From the NCBI RefSeq assembly GCF_030247195.1, contig NC_080672.1:32991906-33055905 (forward strand): 64,000 bases of DNA, given 5' to 3'. Numbering within the stretch: position 1 is the stretch's first letter; every line of letters starts with the position of its first letter. The DNA comes from Topomyia yanbarensis (taxonomy: Eukaryota; Arthropoda; Insecta; Diptera; Culicidae). The position numbers and the translations under genes were made by a program. Of the stretch, positions 34,640-47,689 are shown one piece after another. Under the pieces are notes generated by a model. It was not told the DNA's origin. It was given only the letters and a program-made list of their open reading frames with translations, and did not search any database.

Positions 34640-35830
34640 AAGTTTTCGAAAATTGGAAAAAATTGTGTAACCCGAAAGGCAACGTCGCGAATTGATTTTG
34701 CGCAAGCACCTGTAAAATCGTCAACTCTCTCAGCAGAAACCCTCATCGGGACATCGGAAAACAACTCGGAATCGAGTAGTCTACGGTGAGCCGTGTGCTT
34801 AAACGTTACTACCAAGCATCGAACGGAAGAAAAAATGCGGTCAGAATGGATGATGATCAGGATCTCAAGCGTGTAGTGAAAGCGTTTAAGCGGAATCCCA
34901 ATGCTTTAGCCAGGGACGTGGCCAAAAAAGTAGAATATGTCCAAGTCTTTCGTTCAGAGAGGCAAGGACCGGGAGGGCCTGCATACGTACTAAGTGCAGG
35001 GGGCTCCAAATCGTGACGAAGTCCGGCAACGGTATACTCAGATGCTGACGAAGACTCATTGTCTTATTATGAATGATGAGACTTACGTCAAGGCGGACTT
35101 CCGGGGTTTCTGTTATTCACCGCCCAGTACAAGTTTGATGTTCCGGAGGAAGTAAGAAAGCAAAACCTTTTAAAGTTTGCCAATAAATTTAGTAAGCGAT
35201 CTACTCATATGGATTGCAAACGGGGAGATCTACTTCAAGGAGTGTATAGAAGCGTCTGCTTGCACTGTTGCAACACGTAGGCCCTATGATCTTCTAGCCG
35301 GATCTAGCTTCGTGCCACTATTCAATTATTATCCTGGAGTAGTACGAAGCCAACGAGGTCACTTTCGTACCCAAGGTCATGAACCGCCCCACTGCCTGCT
35401 TTGAAATATCCGATTCGGCAGGCCATATGCACTTGTGGCAAACACAGTGAACCATTCGTGACCAAAAGCACCATGAAACGGTAAGATTTACAAAACTGAA
35501 AACGGCTTTTGTCATTTTTAACACATCGTAATCAAAAACCGCCCTTTGACCCCATTAGGCATCATGCCACTACTCCAAAACCGTGTAGGAGTGTTATGCA
35601 ACTAAATCTGTGGATTTTGTACCGGAAGACATAAACTCGCCTAACTGTCCTGTACTCCATCCTATCGAAGCCAATTGGGCTATGATGAATCACGAACTTC
35701 GCAAGACCAATAGAGAGGTGAAGGTTGAAAAAGAAATAAAATTTCCTTCCCTAAAAAGTACTGGAAACGACTGTACTGCCGTGATGGGGGAAGCGGGCGT
35801 AAATCACAAATGTTGAGCATTTCACTCAAA
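34640..35830 (+). mobile_element. mariner/Tc1-superfamily transposase relic (ITmD37E-like)
   Basis: Plus-strand pieces in order: a helix-turn-helix N-terminus (VSRVLKRYYQASNGRKNAVR, then DLKRVVKAFKRNPNALARDV), the first catalytic block LIMNDETYVKADF, YKFDVPEEVRKQNLLKFANK, AICTCGKHSEPFVTKSTM, and the last block VDFVPEDINSPNCPVLHP then IEANWAMMNHELRKTNREVK. The wording of the last block and the D-to-E pattern fit ITmD37E-type elements. At least four frame breaks make it inactive. Terminal repeats were not identified. Confidence 0.75.
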
Positions 35831-36335
35831 ATTATTCTAAAATTCAAACCCGTTTAAACATAAAAAATTATATTAAATCAATGAATCAATGAAATCAAAG
35901 GAAAATAATGGAGCAAAACAAATTATTGAATTCATAAAATAAGTAGAACAATTAATATAAATCAAATTAATAAAATAGATAAACCAAATTAGTTCCGCTC
36001 ATTAATTGAAAAATTTGAAAAGTTAAAAAATAACAAAATTATAGAATGAACTAAACAGTTGAATGAAATTAATAGAAGAAGTGATTGAAAAAAATTATAA
36101 TATTAATCAATCGAAGAAAGAGAATAAAATGTAGAGGAACATGGAGATACTTGATCAAGTGCGAAATTCAACAATTTTAATAACGTGTTCTATTTGAGGA
36201 ATTCCACGAAGATCCGTCCGAAAATCTTCTAAATCGTGATCGACCATCTTATATTCCGATGAAACTTTAAGCCCCTTAAACAGAGAGCGACAGAGAGAGA
36301 GAGAGAGAGAACGCGAATCGCGAATATTTTTGAAG
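35831..36335. other. AT-rich intron DNA with (GA)n
   Basis: A-rich stretch of AATTAAT/AATAAA words. A short (GA)n tract lies at about 36293-36309. No gene. Confidence 0.5.
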
Positions 36336-37864
36336 TAGGAGAATGTTGTCGGTTGTCGGCGCCCTTTGGTCTTTGGCTCATAACATTTCTACTATTGCAT
36401 AACATATGTAACATATATAACAATTGCAGGGACATAAGCATACCAATACAAAGCTAGAGGCCTGAGCTAATAACTGGTGTAGAAATTTTATTTATTCCGT
36501 CAATATGAAAACCGTTTCTGACAATTTCGTGAAATGATAATTTTATGTCGTTTAGAAAAATGTGGACGGCACCTTAACAAAATTTAGTAAAAATCGCGCA
36601 ATATGAATAAAAATCACCAACATTAGAAGAGATAAATTTACTTTACTTTTAACATCATTCCTCATCAGAAGCCCAATGTGTGTGTATGTGAAAAGCTGGT
36701 ACGCATAGTACGCACCACTAACGCACTGGCGGATCGCGCATTCTTATTTACAGGGTGACCAACTTATACCACACATGGTTGAATTAGATTATTTATTAAA
36801 AATTAATATGTTACCCAAGTAATCAATAGGCATGGAAAGTGCTTTATAAAAACCGCTTTTAGCAAAATAGACTACTCCATTATTGCTGTGTCATGAAAAT
36901 ATTTTTTACGGCTTTTCTACCTTCAAAATGCTGTTTAATGACAGAAAGTTTTTAAATAGTTTATTGAAAGCAAGTTTACAATAGTTATGCATGCTAGTAT
37001 GCTGTAAGAACTATCTGAAATCCAAATAAATTGCCACTTTACTGCATATACTAGTACATACTTAGTGGTTACTTGGATAATGTTGGGTTTCAAGATGAGC
37101 TCAACAGTGGATATTTACCGTCATTATAAAAATAAAGATGGCGGAGACTTCAAAATTCAAAATGATGACTTTTCCTTGGCACGTTATCATATGGAAGCTA
37201 TAGGATTTTTTACTATAGACAAATCTGAACACCTTTGATCTGGGTACATTTAGAATAGAATTGTCGCCATCTTGGATTTCAAAATGGCATCAGACACTGA
37301 TTTTGGCATCGACGCATAAAAACCATTTCGAAAATATCCATATTGATTGGGATATAGAGAATTCGCTAAACCGGATGTCGCCATCTTGGTTTTCAAAATG
37401 GTGCTAAAAATCAATCTCTGGCATCTACTCGACAAGCTTGTTCCGAAAATACTCATATTGATTAGATTATAGAGAATTCAGAATTTGCCACAAAAAATGG
37501 GATGCCAACAATCGACCATGTTTGGGTTGCCGACAACCGACTTTATTTCAAAACTGAGCCAAAAAAATTGTGACGATCATTTCGTCGCCATTCACAGTTG
37601 AATCACAATATAGACTAAATTCATTTCGTAAATATTCAATGCGGTTTTTTGATCGATTTACTTCTTTCTATGACACTAAGCAAATGTTCAGAAAAAACTT
37701 TTGAGTAGAATTTAACTTGTTCAAAAAATATTTAGGTTGTAGAATAGAACATACGAAAAAGTTTGCGTGCGAATATAACACACAAATAAAATTTGTCAGT
37801 ATTACCATATCTGCTTTCTGTCAAAATTTACATAGGGGTGCCGACAACCGACCAATTTCCCCTA
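36336..37864. mobile_element. TIR element with GGTCGGTTGTCGGCACC ends
   Basis: TA followed by GGAGAATGTTGTCGGTTGTC at the left, and in reverse complement TA plus GGGGAAATTGGTCGGTTGTC at the right (37838-37864). TA flanks suggest the Tc1/mariner superfamily. The interior is non-coding and includes a third inverted array of the 114-bp unit. A further GTTGCCGACAACCGAC at 37528 may be an internal terminal repeat of another copy. The pairing of the two ends is an inference. Confidence 0.5.
37130..37470 (-). repeat. Tandem array with 114-bp unit (array 3)
   Basis: GTCGCCATCTTGG markers at 37263 and 37377, exactly 114 bp apart, with CCATATTGATTGGGATATAG and AATTCGCTAAACCGG segments between. Same orientation as array 2. 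Confidence 0.75.
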
Positions 37865-40453
37865 TTCATATGCGCCCTTTTTATCAACTTTTCTATTATA
37901 ACTCCTTTAATAATGGATGGATTAGTATCAGATTAGCACATATTTATCGTATACGTGTATGTATTATTTATTCCAAATATGAGCAGAATTGGTTCACAAA
38001 TGCAAAAGTTGTTACCGTGGCGATTTAAAATATTATATATGGGCTAGCTGGGGGCTACATTGCACACTTCTTAAATTCGATATAAAATGAAAATTAGCCA
38101 ATTTTATTTACTTTTATTGAAGTATCATTAATTCATACTCATACCATAGGTTTTTTCAAAAATAAAACATCACCCATTTATCGTATTTTCTTAAATGAGG
38201 GATTTATTTTAATTTAACATTTATAACGTTGTTCGTAAAAAAAGCAACTTAAGTTGGTTGAGAAATTTTACAATATAATAAAAAGCATCACTTGAAAAAA
38301 TTAATTTTTGGTGATTAATCCTCCTGGAAATAATTATGGACAATAATCTCAAAACATTATTTGAAGGCTAAGAAACAACTATTTTTATGTCACAAAAAAC
38401 TTAAAATGCTCGTAAAAACCGATTCTGAATCAAACGGAAAACGCCATTTTTGTTCGTTTTTCTTCTTCTTTTCAAAAAACAATATATGGTCTCAGTACAC
38501 TAAAGATTTTCTGTTTTGTCGAGCAGTCTCATGTTACGAGCCTCCAATCTCTTTCATCGATCCTTGAAGTGTTCTATTTGTTTTGGTACAGTGTAGAAAG
38601 ATGACAAAAGACATATGCAGCATGGTTAAAAAATATGGCTCAACAAGTGTCAAAAGTATAAAAACTAATAAAAGTGCGTCTGTTAGAAAATATTGAAAAA
38701 CTGGGGTGTGCAAAATAGCCCCACATATTCAAAGTAGCTCCGCACGACGGTATGGTGTTACTTCACTATGAAATCTATCTTTCCTTTTGTACTCTATAAT
38801 TGACCATGTGGTAGATTTGTGGGGAACACTCAATTGTTGCCAGCAGACGTCGAAAGATTCTTCACAGTCTATATGAACGTGCTAGTCCTAGCTGTCCGTT
38901 CTAAGTTTATAACTGGTTCATTCTAGAATACCTATTTGAATACCTATTTCATAGCTTTCGTATCTCTTAGTTTTAAAGTTAATAAGAAATAGGAAAGAAA
39001 AATGTCCTAAATACCATATGAAATACATATGTACAGTAGAACTTTGCGGCAATTGAAACATAGTAACACAATACTTTTTTGTGATCTCACTTGACACCGT
39101 TTAACACTATCCATTGGATTGATTAGTTATATCAGATTACAGCAACAAAGACTTCCTCACATAAGCCAATTCATCAAATACTGAAAGCGAAATTGGAAGC
39201 CGATTCGACCGCTCATATTACATAGAGGTATCTGAATAGTATCTCCCCTTACAGTAGAACTCCTTCTAAATTCAAAAAGTAATTATTCACTGTCAGTGGA
39301 TTGCTGCTGGGTTGGGGTTCATGTTCATATCGATTTTTTTAGATTGTGTTTTCAGGAAACTCGCATTGCCCCCTGCTGTTACGGCTCAAATCTGATTGAT
39401 GTCGTGTTAAATTTCATTCCTCTTTGACACAGTTACTAAGCATATGCGACCATTTCTTAATTGGCCCTAGGCTCAGTCGGTCTAGTTCTGAAGAAATGCG
39501 AACTAATTAACGTTCCGCAACTCTTCCGCCCTTACCACCGTGCAGACTGGTGCATGGTCGTATACATTTACGCATGGAGTTGACAGTAACAATAGCTAAA
39601 ACAACAATGAATTATATTGCAATTATCGCCCGACCGACACGTGTGAAACCGACACGTGTGCAACCGCTGAACAGTGAAGTAACGAGACCTAATTAATGGC
39701 CATAACTATTTTACATATTTTTAAATCTTATTATGCATTGAAAAGTGGCTGTTCTAATACTAACAATCTAATACACACAACAGAAGTTACTAATAAATAA
39801 CATGGCTCCCTGTAATCAGTGTTCATGGTGTTTATTAAGAAAAAATGATTTTGTACCAAATCTCGTCTACCTAAAGTTAGTTTTTGAACAATTTTCAAAA
39901 TTGTGAAGCATCCTTCCTCGAACCTTAACAAATCGTGAAAAGTTGCATTTGAATTTTCACATTCATAAAGAAAACAATTTCAATTGAAACGTAATCACAC
40001 AGCCAAAGAAGTATTGAAAACAATTTAAATAATAAAATAAATAGGTAAATTAATAAAATTTTAAATTTTGGATCAATTGCACCTCTGTACTCTGGTGATT
40101 CACCCTACCGCCATGCGTGCAAAATTGTTAACCGCGGTCCAGTGTGTTAATACTATCCGCTGTTTTTCCCACTTTAGAAATATTAGGTCATGTTTCCCAA
40201 GCTGTTGCCGTTACTGCGGGGTTCCATATATTCACTGTGCAGCGCTCGCTGCACACTAGCATACAGAACAGCTGAGCAACAATAGGTTATTTGGGTAACT
40301 GTAGTAGGAGATTGCAAATAAATTGTATCACTATCGAATGCGCTTTCACTCAATAACAATAACTATTGATGAAACGATACCGGCCCCGGGTGAGGTTAAC
40401 AATGTGTATGTGATTAAATTATATCGGGTTTTGGCGATTTGCAGAGCACGTAC
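37865..40453. other. Intron DNA next to the TM5 exon donor, no gene recognised
   Basis: No transposon coding remnants. A GTGCAGCG/CGCTGCAC palindrome lies at about 40238-40255. Frames at 37717, 38361 and 40068 are short and motif-free. Confidence 0.4.
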
Positions 40454-40860
40454 CTTCTCCGTGAACGACAGGGACGAGGGCGTCGCGACGGAAATACCGG
40501 TTGGCGTCCCGGAACACGGTGAATTGTTGACCGTTCCGATTTCGGTCGTGGTCGTCGTTGTCGCGCCGCCACCTCCTCCTCCACCACCACCCGTCGTCAT
40601 CAACGATTGCCCTCCTGCTGCAGCAGCAGCAGCAGACGGTGGTCCACCCGGGATGGACGCAGCCGAGGTACCGGCTGTCCCCGTGCCAGCACCGGCTGGC
40701 GTCGTTAGTCTGTATCGATTGGCGTGGAAACTTGACCCGTAGCAATACATCAGCACCATCGTCGTTGGAAAGTACAGCGCACAACTGGACAGAATTCGGT
40801 AGGAAGATTTACTGTAAAACGGCTCACACGCTAGCAGACCGGATTTGTTGAAGTAGTACC
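40454..40860 (-). CDS. GPCR gene, ECL2-TM5-ICL3 exon
   Basis: 407-nt exon on the minus strand. The acceptor is ATTTTTCCCACCAG, the first base 40860, and the donor AAG|GTACGT after 40454. It begins in phase 1 (completing the Gly codon of the TM4 exon) and ends in phase 0. It encodes the second extracellular loop GYYFNKSGLLACEPFYSKSS with an NKS glycosylation site and the Cys expected to bond TM3, then TM5 RILSSCALYFPTTMVLMYCY with its Pro and Tyr, then a long third intracellular loop. That loop has Ala6, Gly9 and Thr6 runs and ends SLSFTEK. Such homopolymer runs are common in arthropod ICL3. The plus-strand frame over the same DNA is a shadow of these codon repeats. Confidence 0.92.
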
Positions 40861-41719
40861 CTGGTGGGAAAAATATGAGAAAGGGAGGAAAATCCTTTCA
40901 ATATACGTGGGGGTTCCGTGCATTTTGGTTCGAAGAAATTCAATTACTAAATTGTAACACAAGAGCAATATATTTTGATAACTACCATCGGTGGCATTCC
41001 AATAGAGATATTATCGCGGATATGAGAGGGTATTTTGGCTAGAGTGTGTGTGTGATACAGACCGCTTACCGACCCATGATGGAATGTATTATTCAAATGC
41101 ACTTTCATATAGGTGGTACTGTTTAAAACATCAATTTTATTAAAGGACCACCATAGCACCGTAGGACAAACTAAATGGGTTTCAAAATCTGTCCAATGAT
41201 AAATGAATGGATGGCGTTCGCTCGAGAGGACATGCTATTTGAAATATATAATATTCATACGAGCACAACCCATTGAACCGCTTGACTTGGTTTACTTCAT
41301 AGTTAATAGATTTTAAGAGGGATTACGAAGTATATTACTCATGACTGGGTACATTTTAATCGCATAGTAATCCTGGAGAATAGTGATGTTTTCAGTTGGT
41401 TTACACTCACAAAAGCAGAACTGTGTTAACATGTTTGTACATTGTAGTGGAATGGCTCAGGTTGGGACACATGTTTTGTTTTTTCATGATCTTGGAATAC
41501 CATTGTAAAACTTCACTTAGTACTAGAGATTACCAAGTAGGGAAAGTTATGAAAATTTTAGAGCCATAGTACTCAAGTGAGAGCAAGGGTGTCAAATATA
41601 CAGATCGGAAAACTAGATATGACAGGATCAGGCTTAAAATCCTACAGACTAATCTTTTGTCTTCTGCTGGTAGGAGTCGAGTTTAGGTATTGCTGCGTAT
41701 CAGTCAAATCTACCGGCAA

Positions 41720-41776
41720 AGACAGACTTGTCCCGCTTTACCCCGGTTCTCATGATAAAGAGGGACAAGTCTGTCT
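41720..41776. repeat. Hairpin with perfect 15-bp arms
   Basis: AGACAGACTTGTCCC (41720-41734) and its exact inverse complement (41762-41776), 27-nt loop. Outer arms continue imperfectly (TCAAATCTACC against GGTAGACTTGA), so it may be a small foldback element of about 120 bp. Confidence 0.75.
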
Positions 41777-42590
41777 ATGCTGTGATACATGTTGGTAGAC
41801 TTGAGTGACTCGTAGTAACACTGTCTAAGCTCGACTAGCTAATTGAATGTCGTTAAAAATATTTAATTATCGTTTGAAACGGAAAACTGAAATGAAATTA
41901 AATACCTTCAGAAGGGTCAGAAAAGTTTTGCTTGGTTTTGAGATGCATCAATACAGTTACTTCAAATTCAAAAATTAGGTAATTCAATAGAAATTCAATG
42001 GCTCTTAAACCTTTGCTTCTTTTTCGATTGCTTCAAGTACACCAAATTCTTTTTTTTTGTACGGGAGATGCGTCCAGTGCTAAAAAATGATGCAAAAAAC
42101 AGTGCTATTTCGAGTAACAGTTTAAAAAAATGTGTGCTATTTCGAGAAAAAGTGCAGAAAAATATATCCGACAAATATTTTTTTATTGATAGGCATTTAG
42201 TTCTGACATTTGATAATAAATAGTGTTGGAAAATGTGTTTTTGCAGTTCTGGGAAGAAGAAAAATAGACCTTCAAACGGTTTGGTGTATTATGCTATTTT
42301 GTGAGCAATTAAAGTTTTATAGCACGCTACAAGTGCAATTTAAGTTTTATGAGCGGCTAACATCTAAAATCTCAATTGTTACTAAGGATACTGTTCGTTT
42401 TTGGGACAGCAAAATTGTAATTTCTTGGTTTTTTTTAATACAAAATATGCAAATGGTTCCTGAAAAGTAAAACAAAAGCATTTAGATACAAGGACTATCT
42501 TGTGCATTTGAAGTGTCAAAAATTGTCGATGTTAGACTGCTTATTTGTGGCCTAAAGTTAAAAAATTTGCAATTTTGATTTTGATATGCT

Positions 42591-42676
42591 TAGTGTCAGG
42601 ACAAAGCCCGGTTTGACGCTGTCTCCTTTTTTTTAGAACTAGCGTCAATCTGGCTCTAGCTTAGTCCTGTCACTGA
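42591..42676. repeat. 86-bp imperfect hairpin element
   Basis: TAGTGTCAGGAC at the left and GTCCTGTCACTGA at the right, with inner arms TTGACGCT (42613-42620) and AGCGTCAA (42641-42648). Looks like a miniature foldback element. Confidence 0.65.
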
Positions 42677-43399
42677 AATAGTGTCGAATTCTGATGAGAC
42701 GAAATCGAAATGCAAATTCCATAACAAATTTACTTTGTGAGGTTTCAAATTGGTAAACGTTGGAGATCAGTGTTTCATTATTGCTATGTACGCCACTTTT
42801 TACGACACGTGTTTCACAGTTACACTTCAACTGCATTGCGTCGATCACTGCGCCACCAAGTGCATTGCAGTTACGGAAGTTTACATCCATTTGAAGTCGA
42901 GCCAAAATTTCCATTATCTACCTTGATTTCTAATTATAAATTTTTTTCAGGGAAGTTAAAAAAATACCATTTGGATGCATTGACTGACTCCTTTGTGCAT
43001 TTAAAATATGAAAAACTATTCCAACTGGCCAAAATTACTTTTAAACTAAAACTTGTTTCCGAAAAAAATTTCGTTTTAGAACATTGGTAGATCCTTTTGT
43101 ACATCGAAAATGTCCCAAGTTATACAATAGCCTGAATTTTGATTAAGAACTCTTTCCCTAAAACTTAAAAATACACCATTTTGACACATTAGCAAACCCC
43201 ATGTACATTGAAAATGTTCAATTTTAAACTGCCATAACAAAATGCCTATCAATAAAAAATCGTTATCACGGTTTTTCCAAAAACGCGCTTTGAAAATACC
43301 CTACTTCACTATCTGGGGCTGGGCCTCATTTTAAAACACCTGTAGGTGACATCTATAGACCCTTTTGCGTTACTATTTTACATTTTTAATATCTTTGAT

Positions 43400-43960
43400 A
43401 TTTATGGATGGATTCCTATATTTTTTCTACCAAACAATCAAATATCACGAGATTATAAACAGAGGTACCGCGTATCCGTTTGAGTCAGTCGATGCTTGCG
43501 TTTTAAATGAGCAACATCATGACTATTTCATCCAGACCATACATAAAGCGGTTGACGCTATGGCATTTTTGCAACCCGTACACAGTTAAGCAGTGTACAA
43601 CTTGAACCCGTTTCCTTGCTGTAAGCAAAAGGGAAATGCGATAGGTTTGAAATGTGTAGAGTGTACATTGTACACACAATGACTAGCAAATTGGGTGGGA
43701 AGGGTTGGTTAGTAGGGTGGGTTTGGGTTGAATTCAACACGATATGCGATCTGTGTGTGTTGCTTATAAGTTTGAATAAATTAATTTAGTTTTAAGCTTG
43801 TGTGTACATTGAGTTGACGGTGTGTTTTTCTGCGATTTGAAGGTATGTATGGGGATGAGCCTTTTGACACACATGTTTTATATTTCGAATATACGTGATG
43901 CGGGTTCAATTTGATTTGCGCCAATTGGGAGGCGTGGGTTTATTGGAGATTTAGGTGGAC
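43400..43960 (+). repeat. Dispersed repeat, copy 1
   Basis: Shares an ordered set of blocks with 48470-49570: GGTACCGCGTATCCGTTTGA, AGCAACATCATGACTAT, CCTTGCTGTAAGCAAAAG, ATTAATTTAG and GAGCCTTTTGACACACATG. Similarity is patchy. No coding capacity is evident. Confidence 0.55.
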
Positions 43961-44791
43961 GAAGAGATTGAATTGTGTTATAGTTTCAGTTTTGATTTGT
44001 TTTCAAAATGCTGCCAAGAAGATTTCGCATTTCGTGGAATAACTGAATATTTCTTTTGGCGAGCGTGGGATTCCTCATCACAGTCCTTAATATGGATTGT
44101 TAGATGGATTAGTCAAATAATGTCATTTTTTCAGTTGATCTATTAATACCAAATAGATTATTATCCACATAGTTGCTTATGGTAATCGATTCATACCATG
44201 AGATAATTCATTAATTGAAATAATCGATTAGTTTAAGAGTATAGCAGAGAGCACCCCATAGAAAATCCTTTCGATTTTCCCACCGACTAAATCGATTTGT
44301 GTCGGCACAATCGACCGACTATGCAACCAATTAGACGGTCGATTGTTGCACTGACTCTTATGATAGTTTAACATGGCCGTCTGCCGGCGCGACAACCGAT
44401 TTAATATGACCGACGAAGTTTGTTGAAATCGCTGTATGCCAACCAATTAAATCGATCGATTAGTTGGTAGTTTAAAAATGGAACCATATTTACACAGATC
44501 AATTCTGGCGATTAATATGGTGACGAAAATTGTTCATCGACGACGGGCATTGTGCTGTACTTCGTTTTGGAATTTTGTTACTGTTAAAGGACCATGAATA
44601 ACTTATATATTAAGGGGGAAGGTGTGTAGCAAATTGTATATGAGGGCAGGGTAGCTGAAACGTGACGTATCATGTTTCCGTAGCCCTGAGATGAGTCGAT
44701 AGTGTTGATAAATTGAAATTTATTCGCGACTTATATTGCACGCCCTTGAAAAATGCTTTATTTTTAATGATAACGTGGAATTAAATGTAGG
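43961..44791. other. Intron DNA with an 11-bp inverted repeat
   Basis: ACAATCGACCG (44307-44317) and CGGTCGATTGT (44336-44346) form a perfect short hairpin in a region rich in CGATT words. No gene. Confidence 0.45.
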
Positions 44792-45597
44792 TAAGGGAAT
44801 GTAGTCTAGGTTGGGACGGGTTTGTTTAGAGGCTGATATCCTTTTTCCATTCCAACATTTTTTAGCTTGTAGTACACCATTTTGTAGATATATTATGTGG
44901 CTTGATGTCTGCGAATAGAAGATGTTTACTTGCAATTTTAAATAAGATTCAGGATCAATTTTCTGCATGACGGCAAAATGGCCAAAAAAATGTGTCCTAT
45001 AGGTTGGGACACTTCAAGCAATTTAAATAATTAAAGACAATTTAAACATTAATGCATTATATTTATTTTTTGGTTAATATTTATTTGTTAATTGGAATTT
45101 TAGAATAAGAATAAGTAACTGAAAGACTTATTTACTTCCATTTTACAAAGTAAATCTGACTCAGTTTTTACATGTAAAACTTGTATGCAATCTTGTACGC
45201 ATGCGTAACTGCATGGTGTCCCAACCTATACGACACCCTTGTCCCAACCTATTTATCGAAGAAAAAAAATCCAATGAAGCAACCGCAAAACCCTGATCTG
45301 TAATAACATTTCATTTACTTCTTAATACTTTAAAATTATTTACGTTGCAATTTCGATGAAAAAGATTCAATTTAAGATGGTCCAAATATGAGCACAACAA
45401 AAGATTTTTCGCTCGTTTTTTGACACTGCTCAGTGCAGCTGTGACAAGAATGAACTATAACTTTAACTTGGCATAAAAAGTGAGCTACGACCGAGTCTAG
45501 TATGTGCTAAAAACAACAGATGGCAACACTGCCTAGGAACGAAAATATCGAGCTGTTCCAACCTATACAGCGTCCCAACCTATACGACAATCCCTTA
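44792..45597. mobile_element. Non-autonomous TIR element with AGGTTGGGAC motif
   Basis: TA followed by AGGGAATGTAGTCTAGGTTG at the left. The right end, inverted, is TA plus AGGGATTGTCGTATAGGTTG. Both then continue GGACG. TA flanks fit a Tc1/mariner-type duplication. TATAGGTTGGGACA-type words recur inside (near 44998, 45215, 45241 and 45560). No ORF. Confidence 0.78.
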
Positions 45598-46439
45598 TAG
45601 TTCTAAAGTCGGATTTACAACTACGTTTAAGTTGATAAGTTGAAACATTTTTTTGAACTCCAAAATTCACAAGGAAGCAAATAAATGCTGCTCAAAAACA
45701 ACAATTTTTAAGCTAGAATTATTTCAGCTAAGCAGTCTTTGCGTTATTTAAACAATTTAAGTTGTAATTATTCCGACGTTTCGATGCAGGGTCTCATAAT
45801 CTTCCGGGGGCAAATCTACTTGGTCGTTCCATGCTATAGGGTTTCATACATTGTTGCGAGAAAAAATTGAAGAAAATTGGAATTTATATACCGTCATAAA
45901 GCTATGCTTTTATTACATCTGAGTTATAGTATTTTGACAGTACATTTTGAATTAAAATAACAACCAATGGTTTATAAAAATGCATTGATAATTGACGAAG
46001 TTGTGGATTTTTTCCTCGGAACCTTTTTTTATTTAAGATGCTTGCGGTGATCACGATGAAAGTCCAACAGATTAACTAAAATCCCCAAACTCAAAATATT
46101 CCATTAGTATAAGCGTGTTCTTCGTACCTTAGCGATTAGTTCAATAAATAATATTTTTTCTGCATACGGGAACGTTTTTCCTAAAAAATCGATGTTTTAA
46201 GCTCGAAAAATTGTAGGTATTAAAACATCCGAATCTATTAAACAAAAATTTACTCATAAAAAGAAATAGTTAAGGTGCGAGAAAAAAAAATAAGAAAATC
46301 GGTTGAGCGGTTTTTCGGCAATCGTGATCACGGAAAAGCTATTTTTTGGAAAAGGAAAAAAACGAGATAATCGAGTTTAAAATTTCAAGTCATCACTGAT
46401 CTTGATAGATGAAGCACTGTAACTTTCGATTTATTACTT
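45598..46439. other. Intron DNA, no gene recognised
   Basis: AT-rich. No coding remnant or repeat ends recognised. Confidence 0.4.
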
Positions 46440-47548
46440 GGATCTTGCGTTAGCACAACTGAGCCTTGTGTCTTTTATTTTTTTTTGCAATAAGTGAAAA
46501 TAAAATAAATGTTAAGAATGTCGGTCTGACAGATCTTGATGACGCAGTTTGCTGCTGCGTGTTGAGATCCTTTTTCTTGGCGGTGAAGCCGCTTAGGGGC
46601 CATTCAGTCTGCCTTCTCTCGCCTTATCGTTCCCGTCCATGGTACTGTTTTCTTGCTGTTCACGATCAGAGGTTCTTATTTGTTTCCTGTTCTTACGGGT
46701 CGCTGTTGTAAATCCGTCTTCATCGGTATTTGCTTCTCTATTGGCGATGCTAGTGGTTGGTTTGGGAGCGGTTGTCGTGGTTGTTGTACCTGCATTATTG
46801 GTTTATTGGATCGTTGTTTTTGGTTTATCTGAAGGTGTCGGTGGCTGCTTGTTAGAGGTGGCTGCTTGTTAGAGTTGGCTGTAGTAGATGAGTTTTGACT
46901 AGTTGCTTCGACGCATGTGTTTCCGTAGTGAGCTGTATGGTTACAGAATTGGCATGTTGGGGTCTGCCCGGGATATGTGATTGGCGTTGTTTGCTTATAG
47001 GTCACGTCATCCTTCGGTGATTTGCATTCGATAATCATGTAAGAAGGTATTGGTTTAGTCACTCGCATCCTCACAATACGAATGCCGTTGGGAATGCCGG
47101 TGAAAAAATTTCACCAGGGGTCATTCGTAATAGATTCAACTTCTCCATATTGCGACATGATTCGTTTGATGTAATCTTCCCTAGTGCGCGGGACCAAATC
47201 ATGGATACGCACGTCCACCATGTCGTTTTCCATATGCACGGGGATCTTGATTCTGGTGTTATTAAATTCGACCTCGTGTTGCATATTGTTCTTTGCAATG
47301 AAGTTTTCTGCCAGTGCTAAACTTCAAAACGTGATCAAAACACAGTTTTTAACGTGGTGCAGCTGAATGTACGTAACTTCAGCGAGATTAAGCTCCATTT
47401 TAACCTTAACTAACTGTTCCACTTCCTGAACTATGGGTCTAACACGAGTTTTATTAAAGTCGATCGAAATCGTGCTATCCCGTAGCACGGGCACTTTTGT
47501 TTCATTTGGTAAACTTATTTCATTCGGCAGCCGAGGGCAACGATACAA
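46440..47548 (-). mobile_element. Gag-only non-LTR element, minus-strand copy
   Basis: Frame-broken gag ORF read from 47548 downward. The pieces are homologous to the plus-strand ORF at 59414: VKVKMELNLAEVTYIQLHH, a basic and acidic middle region, SQYGEVESIT in another frame, VRMRVTKPIPSYMIIECK, then a zinc knuckle CQFCNHTAHYGNTC and a Gln/Pro/Asn-rich C-terminus. It runs straight into the T-rich YFIFTYC stretch and AAGGCTCAGTTGTGCTAACG, the remains of the 3' hairpin. The right stem arm is decayed. No RT sequence follows the gag. Confidence 0.75.
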
Positions 47549-47689
47549 TTTGTTTGTGTACTGATATAGAACAAAAGCTGGCTTGATTCACTGGTGCCTA
47601 TAGTCTGCTAAAGCGTAGCGATTTTTTTTGCTTCTGCTTTGTGCGAGGTCAGAAGATAGACTCATGAACTATTCATGTTTAATGACATT

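Larger units (their letters stand above)
40861..43399. other. Intron DNA upstream of the TM5 exon
   Basis: Contains two hairpin elements described separately (41720-41776 and 42591-42676). The remainder has repeated phrases such as TTTTGTACATCGAAAATGT (near 43095) but no coding remnant that I recognise. Confidence 0.4.

Noticed and set aside
40323..40742. 139-codon plus-strand frame rich in Pro/Val/Ala opposite the TM5-ICL3 exon
   Set aside because: It is the reverse reading of the Ala, Gly and Thr codon runs of the receptor exon on the minus strand, which has splice sites, transmembrane motifs and phase agreement.
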